A stretch of DNA of 64,000 nt from Brasilonema sp. UFV-L1 (GTDB lineage Bacteria > Cyanobacteriota > Cyanobacteriia > Cyanobacteriales > Nostocaceae), in contig NZ_QMEA01000010.1 of NCBI RefSeq assembly GCF_012912105.1, positions 26,207-90,206 on the forward strand, read 5' to 3'. Position numbers and translations under genes: made by a program. Below the pieces are notes generated by a model. That model ran no database searches and was not told the DNA's origin. It saw only the letters and a program-made list of their open reading frames with translations. Each line of letters starts with the position of its first letter. Within the stretch, counting starts at the first letter, position 1. Positions 9,990 through 20,500 of the stretch are shown in pieces.

Positions 9990-11294
9990 CTAGTCAGAAG
10001 ACTCTGGGTTTACAATCGAACCCATAAACAAAACGCTTCCTGTCTGATGATCGCGAATCGCACAGAAAAAAGGACGGTCAACAATCATCTGGAATGGTTC
10101 TGGTTTCAACACCGCAAAAGTTGCGCGTACTCCCACTGAAGTCACGGCTGCAGCTTCCGTACCTTCTTCATTCACTTCGACGAAAGTTTTATGTTGAACA
10201 CCGTCAATGAAGAGTTTTTCTTCACTCATCGCCGAAAAATCTGCTTTCTTGCTGAAAGCCTCCTCCATGCCTAAAGCTTTCAGCGCCTGATTGAGTTCAA
10301 TGTTATAAGTCATTTTAAAGCGGGGTAAGCGAATAAAGCCTTCCCGTGTGCTGAACTTAGTCATCCACTGTTCCCAGTTTTCAGTATTCAAGTTTTGAGA
10401 GAAGGCTGTTAGGCTAGAGTTCTGTTTAGGCAAGAAAATATAAAAGCTGATTCTGCCATTGTCGCCATAAGGTAAACTAGCTGCTTGAAATTTTTCTGTT
10501 TCGTAATATTTATAGTCACCCGTTTGCGACATCATCGGGTGTTGTTTCTGCTCGCCAGATATCAAGTTAAAGGGATAATTAGCTGTTTGGTTTTTATCAA
10601 ATTTCTCTGTCCAGCTACCTTTGAAGTAGATGGCGTTGATGAGAAATAGCACTTGATCGGGTGTAATCGTTTCAATAATCTTGTCTATCTTTCCGTTTGT
10701 CTTTTCTTTTACCCAGTTATTGATAATAGCAGGTGAACCTGAGTCGCTAAAGTCTAAATTGCTTACCTCGGCTTTGTAGAATTCCTGGTTTGTCTGCAAG
10801 AATTCTGATTTAAAAGAAAAATTTTGATTTGCCCAAAGTGAGTTAGCAATTGTTAGTTGCACTTTTGGATCGGGGTTTTCTAAGAATTCTTTTAAGACTG
10901 CGTTAGAGGAGTTGATTTGTTCCAAACTCAATCCCTGTAACTCAAGTGCTTTAGCCATTGCTTGTTGTGTGCTACCACTAGCGCCGTTGTAAGTCATCGC
11001 AAGGGCGATCGCTACACTTGAAGGAGAAACAAAAACATTCTTGTCAGCGTCTGTTTTCAGAATTTCTGAAAACAGTTTAAAGCCAAACTTAGTGTTAGCA
11101 GCAACGAGTTTTTGATCATCCATCTTGAGTGTGTTTTGCGATATCTTATATTCTAACTCAGACACAGGAGATTCAGCCACCACCTTCGTGCTACTACTCA
11201 TGAATTGGCAGTACCCTAATACACCCATCAGCACAACGCTAGCAGCAGTCAAAAGGTAACGTCTCGCCAAACGCACACCGTCATTTTTTGGCAT
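9990..11294 (-). CDS. Serpin (serine protease inhibitor family), membrane-anchored or exported
   Basis: The protein has 434 residues: an N-terminal basic stretch plus hydrophobic segment (about residues 10-28, signal peptide or anchor), then a full serpin fold. Hallmarks are NVFVSPSSVAIALAMTYNGA, NAIYFKGSWTEKF, RLPRFKMTY, the reactive-loop hinge VNEEGTEAAAVTS and FQMIVDRPFFCAI followed by FMGSIVNPE. The small-residue hinge is intact, so it should be an inhibitory serpin. The reactive bond cannot be fixed because the loop length differs from reference serpins; Arg or Thr near the middle are candidates. It is isolated on its strand. Inhibition of the caspase-like proteases encoded 2 kb away is possible but only speculation. 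Confidence 0.95.
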   Translation of the reverse strand: MPKNDGVRLARRYLLTAASVVLMGVLGYCQFMSSSTKVVAESPVSELEYKISQNTLKMDDQKLVAANTKFGFKLFSEILKTDADKNVFVSPSSVAIALAMTYNGASGSTQQAMAKALELQGLSLEQINSSNAVLKEFLENPDPKVQLTIANSLWANQNFSFKSEFLQTNQEFYKAEVSNLDFSDSGSPAIINNWVKEKTNGKIDKIIETITPDQVLFLINAIYFKGSWTEKFDKNQTANYPFNLISGEQKQHPMMSQTGDYKYYETEKFQAASLPYGDNGRISFYIFLPKQNSSLTAFSQNLNTENWEQWMTKFSTREGFIRLPRFKMTYNIELNQALKALGMEEAFSKKADFSAMSEEKLFIDGVQHKTFVEVNEEGTEAAAVTSVGVRATFAVLKPEPFQMIVDRPFFCAIRDHQTGSVLFMGSIVNPESSD

Positions 11295-11503
11295 AATATT
11301 TTACTAAAAAAATAATAATATAGTTAATTTTACCACCTTTGTTTTGAAAGTTTTTATTTATTTTGACTACGGTATTTCAAGCAACGATATCATGCAGTTG
11401 TTACAATTTTGGCAACAGTAGCTAGACGCTTGGGATTTTAAATTTAAGATTGTGGCAATGGGTAAGCAGTACAATTCATCAAGAAGTACAGGAGTATATA
11501 TTT

Positions 11504-11839
11504 ATGCGTCGAATTTCAGTAACTACTCTCCTCATCCTGGTAGTTAGCGCATTTTTTGCCACTGCTGCAACACGTGCTTCAGAGGAGCAATCCTTGACAA
11601 CTCTGGTGATGCGCGATCGCCTGATTACCATCAAGAACAGTCCAAACGGATTATCATATACAGTTAGCACTCAAGACGGTACTGTCTTAGATGCTCAATT
11701 GAATGATGCTCAACTACAAGCGAAGTATCCTGAGGTGTATGATACTGTTCGTCCAGCAATTGCAAATCGCAAAAAGACTGGTGGTTCAATGATTTGGGGT
11801 GGAACTCACCATGTTCCATCTGACGTTTTACCTAAATAG
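11504..11839 (+). CDS. Small secreted protein of unknown function
   Basis: I chose ATG 11504 over the in-frame TTG at 11450 because AGGAG lies at 11490-11494. The 111-residue product has a signal peptide (hydrophobic core about residues 6-22, likely cleavage after ATRAS or nearby). The mature part of about 87 residues contains LVMRDRLITIKNSPNGLSYTV and ends with MIWGGTHHVPSDVLPK. I recognise no catalytic motif. It stands alone between the divergent serpin gene and the repeat-rich gap before 12152. An exported small domain protein is all that can be supported. Confidence 0.7.
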   Translation: MRRISVTTLLILVVSAFFATAATRASEEQSLTTLVMRDRLITIKNSPNGLSYTVSTQDGTVLDAQLNDAQLQAKYPEVYDTVRPAIANRKKTGGSMIWGGTHHVPSDVLPK

Positions 11840-11924
11840 CCATAACACAAGTTGTTTATGGATAAGAAAGCTTTTTGTATCAGTTTGTAACTGAGAAGAA
11901 GTTGGTATGACCAAAAAAATTCAC

Positions 11925-12101
11925 GCCGTAGCGTAGCGTTGCGGAAGCGTTGCGTCTCTTGCCCGTGTTCCCTTGGGACTCAGCGATCTCAAAATTCAAA
12001 ATTGAAGATTAAGAAATAAACAATTTTGAATGAATAAATTTAGATTTCAAGCCCCCACTAAATTATTTGAATTTTGAATTTTGAATTTTGAATTTTGAAT
12101 T
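11925..12101. repeat. Repeat-rich intergenic stretch: small dispersed repeat plus heptameric TTTTGAA repeats
   Basis: The 312-base gap between 11839 and 12152 holds no gene. At about 11928-11960 there is a GC-rich small dispersed repeat containing overlapping GTAGCGTAGCG and GGAAGCGTTGCG. At 12064-12101 the heptamer TTTTGAA/ATTTTGA is repeated about five times head to tail, with scattered copies from 11990 on. Such short tandem repeats are typical of filamentous cyanobacterial intergenic DNA. Confidence 0.8.
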
Positions 12102-12151
12102 GTTTTGACAGGTGCTCTATCGCCAAAAAATAGCTTTACTTCCATCAAGCA

Positions 12152-13057
12152 ATGCATCAGAGATACAAAGTTTACATATGGCGATTGTTGCTGCTTACTG
12201 GGATAGGTTTATTGAGTGTACTATTATCACCACTCATATTCTATGGCTGGCAGTGTTTTCTGCGTCCTCCCCGCACAGATATAGAGCAAGTTTTATATCG
12301 TGGAATTACTTATAAGCGATATGCTATATCGACACCACGTCCAGCAATGATCCACATTGTCACCATTGACTTGAAAACACCAGGAGTAAAAGCACTTGTC
12401 ACTCCTGGTTTTCCAAAGCCAAGCGATAGAGAAACGAGCGCACGCAAAACGTCTGATTTTCTGAAAGAATTTAAGCTACAATTGGCAATCAATGCCAGCT
12501 ATTTCCATCATTTCCACGAAAAGTCTCCTTGGGAGTACTATCCTCACAGTGGTGATCCTTCTTATCCAATAGGCGAAGCTATCTCTAATGGTTATCGTTA
12601 TTCATCACCCGAAGCAAATTTCCCTGTGTTGTGCTTTTCTGCCCAAAATCGTGTTCAAATCCACAAAAGTGAGAAGTGTCCTGAAGGGACAGTTCAAGGT
12701 GTTGCAGGGAGCCAGCTTTTGGTTTATGACGGTAAGGCAATTGATAATAATTTTAAAGATGATAAGCCTTATCCGCGTGTTGCTGCTGCTATTAATCAGG
12801 GAGGAACAAACCTGTGGCTGATTGCAGTAGACGGAAAGCAACCACTTTACAGCGAAGGAATCACAATTGCTGAATTGACAAAAATTATCACAGATTTGGG
12901 TGCTCATACAGCACTGAATTTAGATGGGGGTGGATCAACGACACTGGTGATGGAAAGCAATAATGGCTCAAAGGTGTTAAACGCTCCAATACATACTAGA
13001 ATACCTATGCGTGAGCGTCCTGTTGGTAATCATTTGGGATTTTATGCGTTGGAGTGA
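12152..13057 (+). CDS. Phosphodiester glycosidase (NAGPA-like) family protein, membrane-anchored
   Basis: The protein has 301 residues with one N-terminal membrane helix (about residues 13-34) and a periplasmic domain. NASYFHHF near residue 110, VAGSQLLVYDG near 190, PRVAAAINQGG, LWLIAVDGKQPLYSEGIT and above all ALNLDGGGSTTLV near residue 255 are hallmarks of the phosphodiester glycosidase family (GlcNAc-1-phosphodiester alpha-N-acetylglucosaminidase related, formerly DUF2233). Family members act on cell-wall or polysaccharide phosphodiester-linked sugars. A GTG-led frame at 12112 is out of frame and not used. It is convergent with the caspase gene, only 6 bases apart. Confidence 0.88.
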   Translation: MHQRYKVYIWRLLLLTGIGLLSVLLSPLIFYGWQCFLRPPRTDIEQVLYRGITYKRYAISTPRPAMIHIVTIDLKTPGVKALVTPGFPKPSDRETSARKTSDFLKEFKLQLAINASYFHHFHEKSPWEYYPHSGDPSYPIGEAISNGYRYSSPEANFPVLCFSAQNRVQIHKSEKCPEGTVQGVAGSQLLVYDGKAIDNNFKDDKPYPRVAAAINQGGTNLWLIAVDGKQPLYSEGITIAELTKIITDLGAHTALNLDGGGSTTLVMESNNGSKVLNAPIHTRIPMRERPVGNHLGFYALE

Positions 13058-13063
13058 GTGGTT

Positions 13064-16000
13064 TTATTGAGCGGATAAGGTTTGCTCACTATTGTTTGTA
13101 GAAGGAACTGGTATATTGTCGCAGAGGTGGCGATCGCTTTCATCGACATTGGGGTTATTTTTTAGATAGTCGCCTACCCATTCGCATCCTCGCACCAATA
13201 ATTCATCCAGGTCTTCAATTTGCCACAGTGCTGCTTGCCACAATCCTGGGGAATCATCGGTTCCATAAGTAAATCCCACTGTTACCAATTGTTTGGTATC
13301 TGGGCTGAACGCCATGCTTTCAACCCAATCAAGCCCCTTAAATTCTGCTAACTGCTGACCAGACAAATCCCATAGGCGAGCAGTACCATCCAAGCCAGCA
13401 GTAGCAAGTAGACTGCCATCTGGACTGAAAATAACCTGACTGACTGTTCCTTGATGATCTTTAAACTCTGCTAATTTCTTGCCTGAGAGATTCCACAAAC
13501 GGACTACACCAGTTGAGCCATCCAAACCAGCAGTAGCGAGTAGATTTCCTTCAGGACTGAAAACAAAACTTAGAGTTTGAGTTGTGTTAGCCTCAATTGG
13601 ATTTGGCAAAATTTGTTGACGTTCTTTCCAATTCCATAGGCGGATACGTCCACCTATCCCACCAGTGGCAAGTAGATTACCACTAGGAGCAAAGGCTGTA
13701 GCTTGCACCCAATTTGGAACTATATCTCCTTCTTCTTTCGGAGAAAAGTCTTCAGGAAATGTTACTATTTCTTGTCCATAGCAACTGCGAACAGTAATAT
13801 TATTATCACCACCGATAGCTACCCAGTGACCATCTCTGCTAAAACTAATTCCTTGTGAAAGACGACCGTAGTTTTGGTGAACGAAGGTACCAAATTGGTC
13901 TACATCAGCTCTTTCAACTATAAATCGAGTCAGTTCTTGCTTATTTTCCAAATCCAACAGATGGATAGTGCCATTACTTTCACTAACAGCCAGTAAATGG
14001 CTATCAGGAGCAAAATGAAGTTCTGATATATCGCTAAACTGTTGCGGAAATTCTAATTGTTGTCGCTTCCTCAAGTTCCACAAATGAAGAATTCCTTCAC
14101 TCTGGCTAGCTGCAAGTAGTTCACTATCTGAACTAACGCTGATGTGAGTAACATAGCAATCTTGATCTTGATGTCCTTGCAGTTCTATTAATTGTTTTCC
14201 TTCCAAATCTTGCCAGATTCGCATAGTGTCATCAATTCCAACAGTTGCTAACTGCTTTCCATCAGGGCTAAAGCTGATATCTATAATTCCACCTTGGTAA
14301 GCTTTGAATTTAGCTAACTGATTACCCTTTAAATCCCATAAGTAAACAGTATCGTCTTGATATCCAGCCGCAGCGATAAATTTGCTATCTGGACTAAAAC
14401 TTATCCTGACAGGAATATTTGAGTTGAAGAAGGGAAAATTGTTGATCTCAACTATTTTCTTTTTGGAATCGACGTTCCATATGCTAATAGTATCACCTGC
14501 AACACCAGTTGCTATGAGCTTACCATCGGGGCTAAACGTGTCATAACCTATTCCGTTGTCAGGAAATTCAGCTAACTGAGATCCACTTTCTAAATCTCTC
14601 AATTTATTATCACTGAATATTATCAGCCTCCCATTTGAACCAATCATCACCTGGTTTATTATTCCAGGTTGTTTTAACTCCTTTATCTTTTGTCCATTCA
14701 AATTCCACCATTTGGTCACTTCATCAGTGCTAACAGTGATAAGCTGTTGACTATCAGGACTAAAGGTGACACTCCAAACCTGACCCTCCACATTGAATGG
14801 TTTAAATCCAGGCATCTGTTTACCACTTCGATCCCATAAGCCAACAGTGCCATCAAGTTGAATTGTGGCTAATAGCTGACCATTTGGGCTAAAAACTACT
14901 TTATCTCCACCATTCGGAATTTTGAGACGATTTCGTTCTTTTACTCCATACATTGTCTTTTGTAGTGTTCGTCTCACTTGAGCGCATAGTTCAGCATCTT
15001 TCCAAAATAAATACTTAAGTTGTAACTTCTTGAGTTCTTTTCCCGCCTTGACAACTTCAACTAGTGCTTCCAACTGTTGATTTGCAGCCAGGAGAGCTTC
15101 AGCGGCTCTATAGAGTATTCTTATAATCTGTTTTTTCTCCTTAATATCTTCTTCGTCTCTTTTCACAATACTGCTTTTGACAAATTCCATCTCTAATTGA
15201 TTTAGCCAGTTATCCTCTGAATTCTGAATCACTTCTTGTAGCAAATCTAGACGAGGATTAGTATTCCAGAGATAACTTTCAGGTCGTTCCTCCTTGTGCC
15301 AATCATTAGCCGCAGGTGTTAGCCGCTGTTGCAAAATTAAATTTTCCTCTTCATCTTTTTTCCACTTCAGCATCTTATCCCACCCCTGCACCAAAGCATC
15401 ATGGGCTGGTTCCACATAAGGTTCACCTTGAGGATTGGAACCTTCAACGATTAAACGAGCTTCAGAAAAACGTTGGATGAGCGTATTCACCCGCTCGGTT
15501 TCATCCTTATCAGGATACACTAGTTCTGACTTAGGCACTTGTCGCCTTGCTAACTCCCCACCCTGCAATGAAATCATCCGCAGCATCACCCGACGTACTG
15601 TATCTTCATAAGCAGAGTCTTCTTCAACTAAATAAGCAGAGTCTTCTTCAACTAACCGATCATATTCTTGATTAGCACGCTTGGTCAAAGAACCAACGAC
15701 TCTTCCCAAATCTTCGTAATCATTCTTTGTTAAAGCCCGGTTATCCTTCGTGCGATCGCCTAAATACTTCAGATACAATTCACTAAGAGTGAAAGAAAGC
15801 AAAGGTAAAGCACCTGGCATTTGTACAACTTCATTGATTAAGTCGTCCACCAAATTGGGAGGCTCAAAATACACAACTTTCTCTGAAGCAGGTTTCTCAA
15901 TTGCTTCTCGCAATTCATCCTGACTCATCGGTGGTACAACAAACCGAGCATCATTCCAAAAGTCCTTGAGTACAGAGTTTTGAAACTGCGCTTCAAAGTC

Positions 16001-17446
16001 AAGTCGCAAGGTAACAACGACATCGATATGTTTGGAAAATCGGGCAATAGCATTCTTTATCAACTTCTGAAATTGCTCTCGTTCCTCATCACTCTTACAT
16101 AAGGTTATCAACTCTTCAAATTGGTCAATTGGCAATAATAATTGAGTTTTGGGATAAGTCTTACACCTGTTTTCAATAATAGTTGCTAAGGCGTATTCAT
16201 CTTTTGCGAATTCTTCAGCAGTGATTTCAGTTGCAATTGGTGAACACACTTGTGCTAAGGCTTGCAAAGGATTTTCCCCTGGTCGCATCGGTTGTAAAAT
16301 CTGAAATTGATACTCCTGGGAATGACGCAAGCGCGGTAACAAACCAGCTTTCATTAAGCTAGATTTTCCTGTTCCAGAAGCACCCAATACGACTGTCAAA
16401 GCTTGCTGTTCAGAAACGACATGCTGATAAAGTTGTTTGATGAGATTTTCCCTACCAAAAAACAAGTTGCTATCTTTTTCGTCGTAAGATTTCAATCCTC
16501 GGTACGGATTATTTTCTGGAATCAGTGGTGGTGCATCTTCTAATTTGTCTCGGTCAAACTCAAGTAATAAGAAAATGAATTCTCCTTTATCATGTTTTCT
16601 CAAGGGACACAAACCTGGAGTTTGTCTTTTGTAATGATTGTTTGTCTGAATTTCTACTCTGTCCCTGAGATATGAGTAAAGTTCGGTTGCTGTGATGATA
16701 CCATCTTTATTTAAGTCAGCACTTTCTTCTGTGTCTCCCCGTAGGGCATCAAAAAGAGCTTTGGCAAACGGAGAGTGAATCTCGTTTCCATCCTGTACTT
16801 TTCCGCGCTGTCCTAGGGAATCCAAAGCTTTTTGGTCATCAGCTGCTGAGGTAATGACTTGCCAAGCGCGATCGCAGATAAAGCGATCATATCGTTCTTT
16901 ATAAACCTTGAGTCGAGGTACAACATCTCGCTTAAGACTCGCCCAACGAAACGCACCAGCAAAGCAGCAATCTAGAATTGCTAACATATGCCGACACGGA
17001 AGTGCATTAAGAGCATCATGTAAATCCTGCATCGGCAAATAGGTGCTGCTATCTTCTAATTTAGCATCTTGAGGAATCAGGTAACCGACTGGTCCTTCTT
17101 GATTTTCTAAAGCATCTAAGGCGATTCCATGTCCAGCAAAGTAGAAAAGAACGCGGTCATTTTCCATAATCTTCACTGTTTCTTTGTCAAAAGCTATTTG
17201 TCCTTTTTTGAAATTTTCAATTAACTGATTCAGCTTGTTAAGATTAGCTCTTTCATTCAAAATTAATTGAACTTCATACTGATTTTGTATTTGATATTTA
17301 TCTTTCAGTTTTCTATGTTGTTCTTGAATAATATGAGCAAGTTTATGGGCATCTGGAACCGCTGTTGATAAGGCTGGAATGCCGTTTCTATAGTTATTGA
17401 TACCAACAATAACTGCAAGATTTCGGTTAAACTTATATTGAGACAT
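13064..17446 (-). CDS. Caspase-like protease fused to STAND NTPase and WD40 propeller
   Basis: The protein has 1460 residues. Residues 1-300 are a peptidase C14 caspase-like domain with the catalytic dyad His106 (FYFAGHGIA) and Cys161 (ILDCCFAGA). A perfect EF-hand-like loop lies inside it at 244-255 (Asp244, Asn246, Asp248, Gly249, Glu255). Residues about 312-760 are an nSTAND-type NTPase: NPYRGLKSY, FFGREN, P-loop GASGTGKSS at 355-363 and Walker B LLPIDQFEELI. After a helical linker, residues about 870-1440 hold many WD40 units (repeated FSPDGKLLAT...RLWDL). Known STAND proteins assemble after WD40 ligand sensing and then switch on their effector, here a protease. AAGGAAAG precedes the ATG. 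An exact 24-base tandem duplication lies at 15608-15655. It is downstream of, and co-directional with, a second caspase gene. Confidence 0.95.
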   Translation of the reverse strand: MSQYKFNRNLAVIVGINNYRNGIPALSTAVPDAHKLAHIIQEQHRKLKDKYQIQNQYEVQLILNERANLNKLNQLIENFKKGQIAFDKETVKIMENDRVLFYFAGHGIALDALENQEGPVGYLIPQDAKLEDSSTYLPMQDLHDALNALPCRHMLAILDCCFAGAFRWASLKRDVVPRLKVYKERYDRFICDRAWQVITSAADDQKALDSLGQRGKVQDGNEIHSPFAKALFDALRGDTEESADLNKDGIITATELYSYLRDRVEIQTNNHYKRQTPGLCPLRKHDKGEFIFLLLEFDRDKLEDAPPLIPENNPYRGLKSYDEKDSNLFFGRENLIKQLYQHVVSEQQALTVVLGASGTGKSSLMKAGLLPRLRHSQEYQFQILQPMRPGENPLQALAQVCSPIATEITAEEFAKDEYALATIIENRCKTYPKTQLLLPIDQFEELITLCKSDEEREQFQKLIKNAIARFSKHIDVVVTLRLDFEAQFQNSVLKDFWNDARFVVPPMSQDELREAIEKPASEKVVYFEPPNLVDDLINEVVQMPGALPLLSFTLSELYLKYLGDRTKDNRALTKNDYEDLGRVVGSLTKRANQEYDRLVEEDSAYLVEEDSAYEDTVRRVMLRMISLQGGELARRQVPKSELVYPDKDETERVNTLIQRFSEARLIVEGSNPQGEPYVEPAHDALVQGWDKMLKWKKDEEENLILQQRLTPAANDWHKEERPESYLWNTNPRLDLLQEVIQNSEDNWLNQLEMEFVKSSIVKRDEEDIKEKKQIIRILYRAAEALLAANQQLEALVEVVKAGKELKKLQLKYLFWKDAELCAQVRRTLQKTMYGVKERNRLKIPNGGDKVVFSPNGQLLATIQLDGTVGLWDRSGKQMPGFKPFNVEGQVWSVTFSPDSQQLITVSTDEVTKWWNLNGQKIKELKQPGIINQVMIGSNGRLIIFSDNKLRDLESGSQLAEFPDNGIGYDTFSPDGKLIATGVAGDTISIWNVDSKKKIVEINNFPFFNSNIPVRISFSPDSKFIAAAGYQDDTVYLWDLKGNQLAKFKAYQGGIIDISFSPDGKQLATVGIDDTMRIWQDLEGKQLIELQGHQDQDCYVTHISVSSDSELLAASQSEGILHLWNLRKRQQLEFPQQFSDISELHFAPDSHLLAVSESNGTIHLLDLENKQELTRFIVERADVDQFGTFVHQNYGRLSQGISFSRDGHWVAIGGDNNITVRSCYGQEIVTFPEDFSPKEEGDIVPNWVQATAFAPSGNLLATGGIGGRIRLWNWKERQQILPNPIEANTTQTLSFVFSPEGNLLATAGLDGSTGVVRLWNLSGKKLAEFKDHQGTVSQVIFSPDGSLLATAGLDGTARLWDLSGQQLAEFKGLDWVESMAFSPDTKQLVTVGFTYGTDDSPGLWQAALWQIEDLDELLVRGCEWVGDYLKNNPNVDESDRHLCDNIPVPSTNNSEQTLSAQ
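15608..15655 (-). repeat. Perfect 24-base tandem duplication inside the caspase-STAND gene
   Basis: Units 15608-15631 and 15632-15655 are identical over 24 bases and encode the octapeptide LVEEDSAY twice in a row. The frame is kept. The copies have no differences, so the duplication is recent or under correction. Confidence 0.95.
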
Positions 17447-17473
17447 AAATAACTTTCCTTTACGTAAATGTAG

Positions 17474-17504
17474 GGTGCGTTATGGATATTTGTCCTAACG
17501 CACC
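17474..17504. repeat. GGTGCGTTA inverted repeat between the two caspase genes
   Basis: GGTGCGTTA (17474-17482) pairs with TAACGCACC (17496-17504) around a 13-base loop, in the 90-base gap between the caspase-hydrolase and caspase-STAND genes. A related element lies at 53281-53314 (GGGTGCGT ... ACGCACCC). It is probably a dispersed palindromic repeat; it could reduce read-through between the two genes. Confidence 0.7.
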
Positions 17505-17536
17505 AAAGTCTCTGGCTACTTTTGCTTTTTTGCGAT

Positions 17537-20500
17537 TTATTTCTCTTGTCCCAAAACTGCAATCAAAGCCTTTAATCCTTCTGGGTGATTAAAATAGGTC
17601 AAATGGTCGCAAGCCACTTCTTGAATTTGAGGAGAAAGTACACGTCCATCTGTGATATTCTTAATACTATGTACAGTGACAGCAATATCATTTGCCTGTC
17701 CGAAGAAAGGCAAACCAACGACTTGACCAAACAAGCTTTGCATGAGTCGTTCTAGCAAACTGGATTTATCTCTTTGTTGCTGCATGGCTGCAGGAATAAT
17801 TGATGTGTTACCAGCAATAATCGAGTAAGGAATACCAGGGTCATCACTCTGTGCTAAAGTCTTAAGAAAATCAGAGTTTGGCTTCATCTGGTCTAGTGTT
17901 ACATCAACAGCTTCTATTGCACTGATTAAACTCCCCAACACTTTCACAGGCCAAGCGACTGTAGTGAGGCTATTAAGTCCAATACCTAAAGCCAGTGTCG
18001 CCCAATCTTGAACAGTAGACCAAGGAGAACCACCATTTGGTGTCCCTAACATCATCAGGTGTTGGACAACTTGGTTTCCTGCTTCTCGCTCAATGAACCA
18101 ACGGGAAATCAGTCCTCCCATACTATGAGCTATAATGTGTAGAAATTTACCGTGGTTTGCTCCCAAACCCACTGCAGCCAGTCGTTTTTTCAAATTCCGA
18201 GCATTTTCTTCGATTGAAGTGTTAATGTTCTCGTAGTCAAATGTGAGAACTAAGTCGTAGAACTGGCTGATAGAACATGCTTGTCCATCCACTCCAATGA
18301 TGGGCTGATGAATGCCGGAAACTAAATTTTTGGTATCGCCAATCATCCCGTGAGTGCAGAGGACTATCCGCTTTGCTTGCGCTACCAATTGTTTAATTTG
18401 TGTTTCATCAGTCTCGTATTTAACTGATTTGTCATCGCCAACAGAAGCCACTCTTAGTAACGGATATTGATCTTCCAACCCTAACTTCTCGCTGATGACT
18501 TTTTGAAATAGAATGCGAATAGATCCGTGCAAGCTACGACGACCTTGACTCACAGGTTTTGCTAATCTTTGTAACTCAATTTCAGTCTTACCCTCTTGAG
18601 TTGTTTTTCCTATACCTAAGGGGACGAAAAACTCACCGTTGTAAGCAACAGGCAAAAGGTGTTCATCTTTACCTAAGCTTGTGTCAAGCAACAATTTTAA
18701 AGGCGCATCTGGAGTCACAACAGTGTAGTTTTGCACATTGTCAAGTTCCAGTACACTTAATCCTGGATCTGTACCTCGACTGTTAGTAAATTGAAAGGTT
18801 TGGATAACTTCAGGATTTTCTCGGAAGATAGGTGGCAAAATCTTATTGCCCAAATCCCTACTTGTCTGTGGTACTGTTGTTAAACGAAAGTTAGCTTGTA
18901 AGCTGGGATGCGGCTGCAATTTGACACCAGCCCCTAACTCTTTGTATTTTGTGGGAGAAACTGAGGTAGCATCTAAGGTGCGAACAGTGGTAATTGCGAC
19001 TTCTTGTGCGTACCAATCGTCAAATCTTCCCTTGGTTCTGGGTTTGATATCACGCTGTTGAACCCGATTCATTAAACGATCCAGCGTACCTTGATTCGGG
19101 GATGGTAAATCTCTTTTCGGAGGTCGAGGAACGTCAAGTGCTTCCTGAGTGATTAACTGGGCGTCAAATTCAGCGCTACTGACAATTAGCTTAATAATGT
19201 CTTTGTACTCGGTTATTCCCTGTTTCCATAACTCGTCTGACACTTCGAGTTGTAGATATTCCCCATCCAAAGCCCAAGCTTCTTCGCCTGGTTCTAACTT
19301 GATACTACCTGTTTCAAAAAAGGGAGCGCTAACAGCGTAAAGGTCTGTAAGATCGACCAAAGCACAGTAAAGTGGCTTCTTACTATTATTAATCAGTTTG
19401 AGCCGAAAAGCTGGAGGTTGCCACTCATTGTCCCTGTACTTGTACTCCAAACGCATCTGATTAGATTGAGAGATATCCTTATCTTCAAACAAAAGTTGCA
19501 TCTGGATATGACCAGGTTGAATCTGACTAGTCGCAGGGCTTGAGAGTTCAGCAATCGTCGTCCAACGGGCTATATGTTCTAAGCGTTGAATTGCTTTTTT
19601 TGCATTCTGTGGTGTGTAACCATCAATTTGACTCACCAAAGGTCGATCATCTGCAGGTCGAGCAATCAAATACTGCTGATGATGACATAATAGGCGAAAC
19701 TGTGCTTGAGTGAGTTCCTGTTCTTCTCGGACATAAGGCGAGGGTTTGTTGTGAAAACCTGCTGACTGCAAAGCTTGGCGTGCCAAATTCACACCCGCTT
19801 CATCTCCCTCAAAGTAAACTCCTAAAGGCGGCAATGGTAAACTGGTGACAACGGCTTTGAAGGTGCTTTCAAAAGTCAAGTTTTCAACAGCGCTGATTTT
19901 AACCTTACTCAGCGATGGTAATACCTGTGTGACTTCAGCTTCACCAACAGACTGAGATGGATCTTGCAAGTCTTCGGTATTGGTGTCTATCGGGAACAGT
20001 TCTAGTAAAGTCGTTTCGTCACCAGAAGCACTTTTGATTCCGTGAACAGCACCACCATCAATCACCCAGCCATAATTCTTGTCATAACTGACAGTGAAGT
20101 AGGGGGTATGTTCGGCGATCGCCCCATCAAGGAAAAATCGGTTTTCATCCTCTGCATGAGTCAATTCAAACTGAGGGGATTGAGTTGTCACCTTGCTGCG
20201 GACTAAAGCATTGGCTTGCTTAAATAAGTCTCGATAAGTTAACTTACCATTATTTCGCAATGTTTCCAACAAAAAATAGGAAAAAGCTCCCCGTTGTTGA
20301 CCGTCTCCATTGTATTCCTTAGCTTCTTCACTATCTCGACAAGCCCCAAAAAGAATATGACGACCTTTGGGTATGTTCCAACCAGTGGGGGATTCTTCCA
20401 GACTACGGGACGCAGACAGTTGTTCTAAATCTTCGAGTGAAAAAATAAAGCTATCAAGTGGTCGCTTACGCTTGTCTGTGGGAACGCGGCGTATCCCTGT

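Noticed and set aside
12112..12315. GTG-led frame before the phosphodiester glycosidase
   Set aside because: Out of frame with the real gene (ATG 12152) and overlaps it for most of its length.
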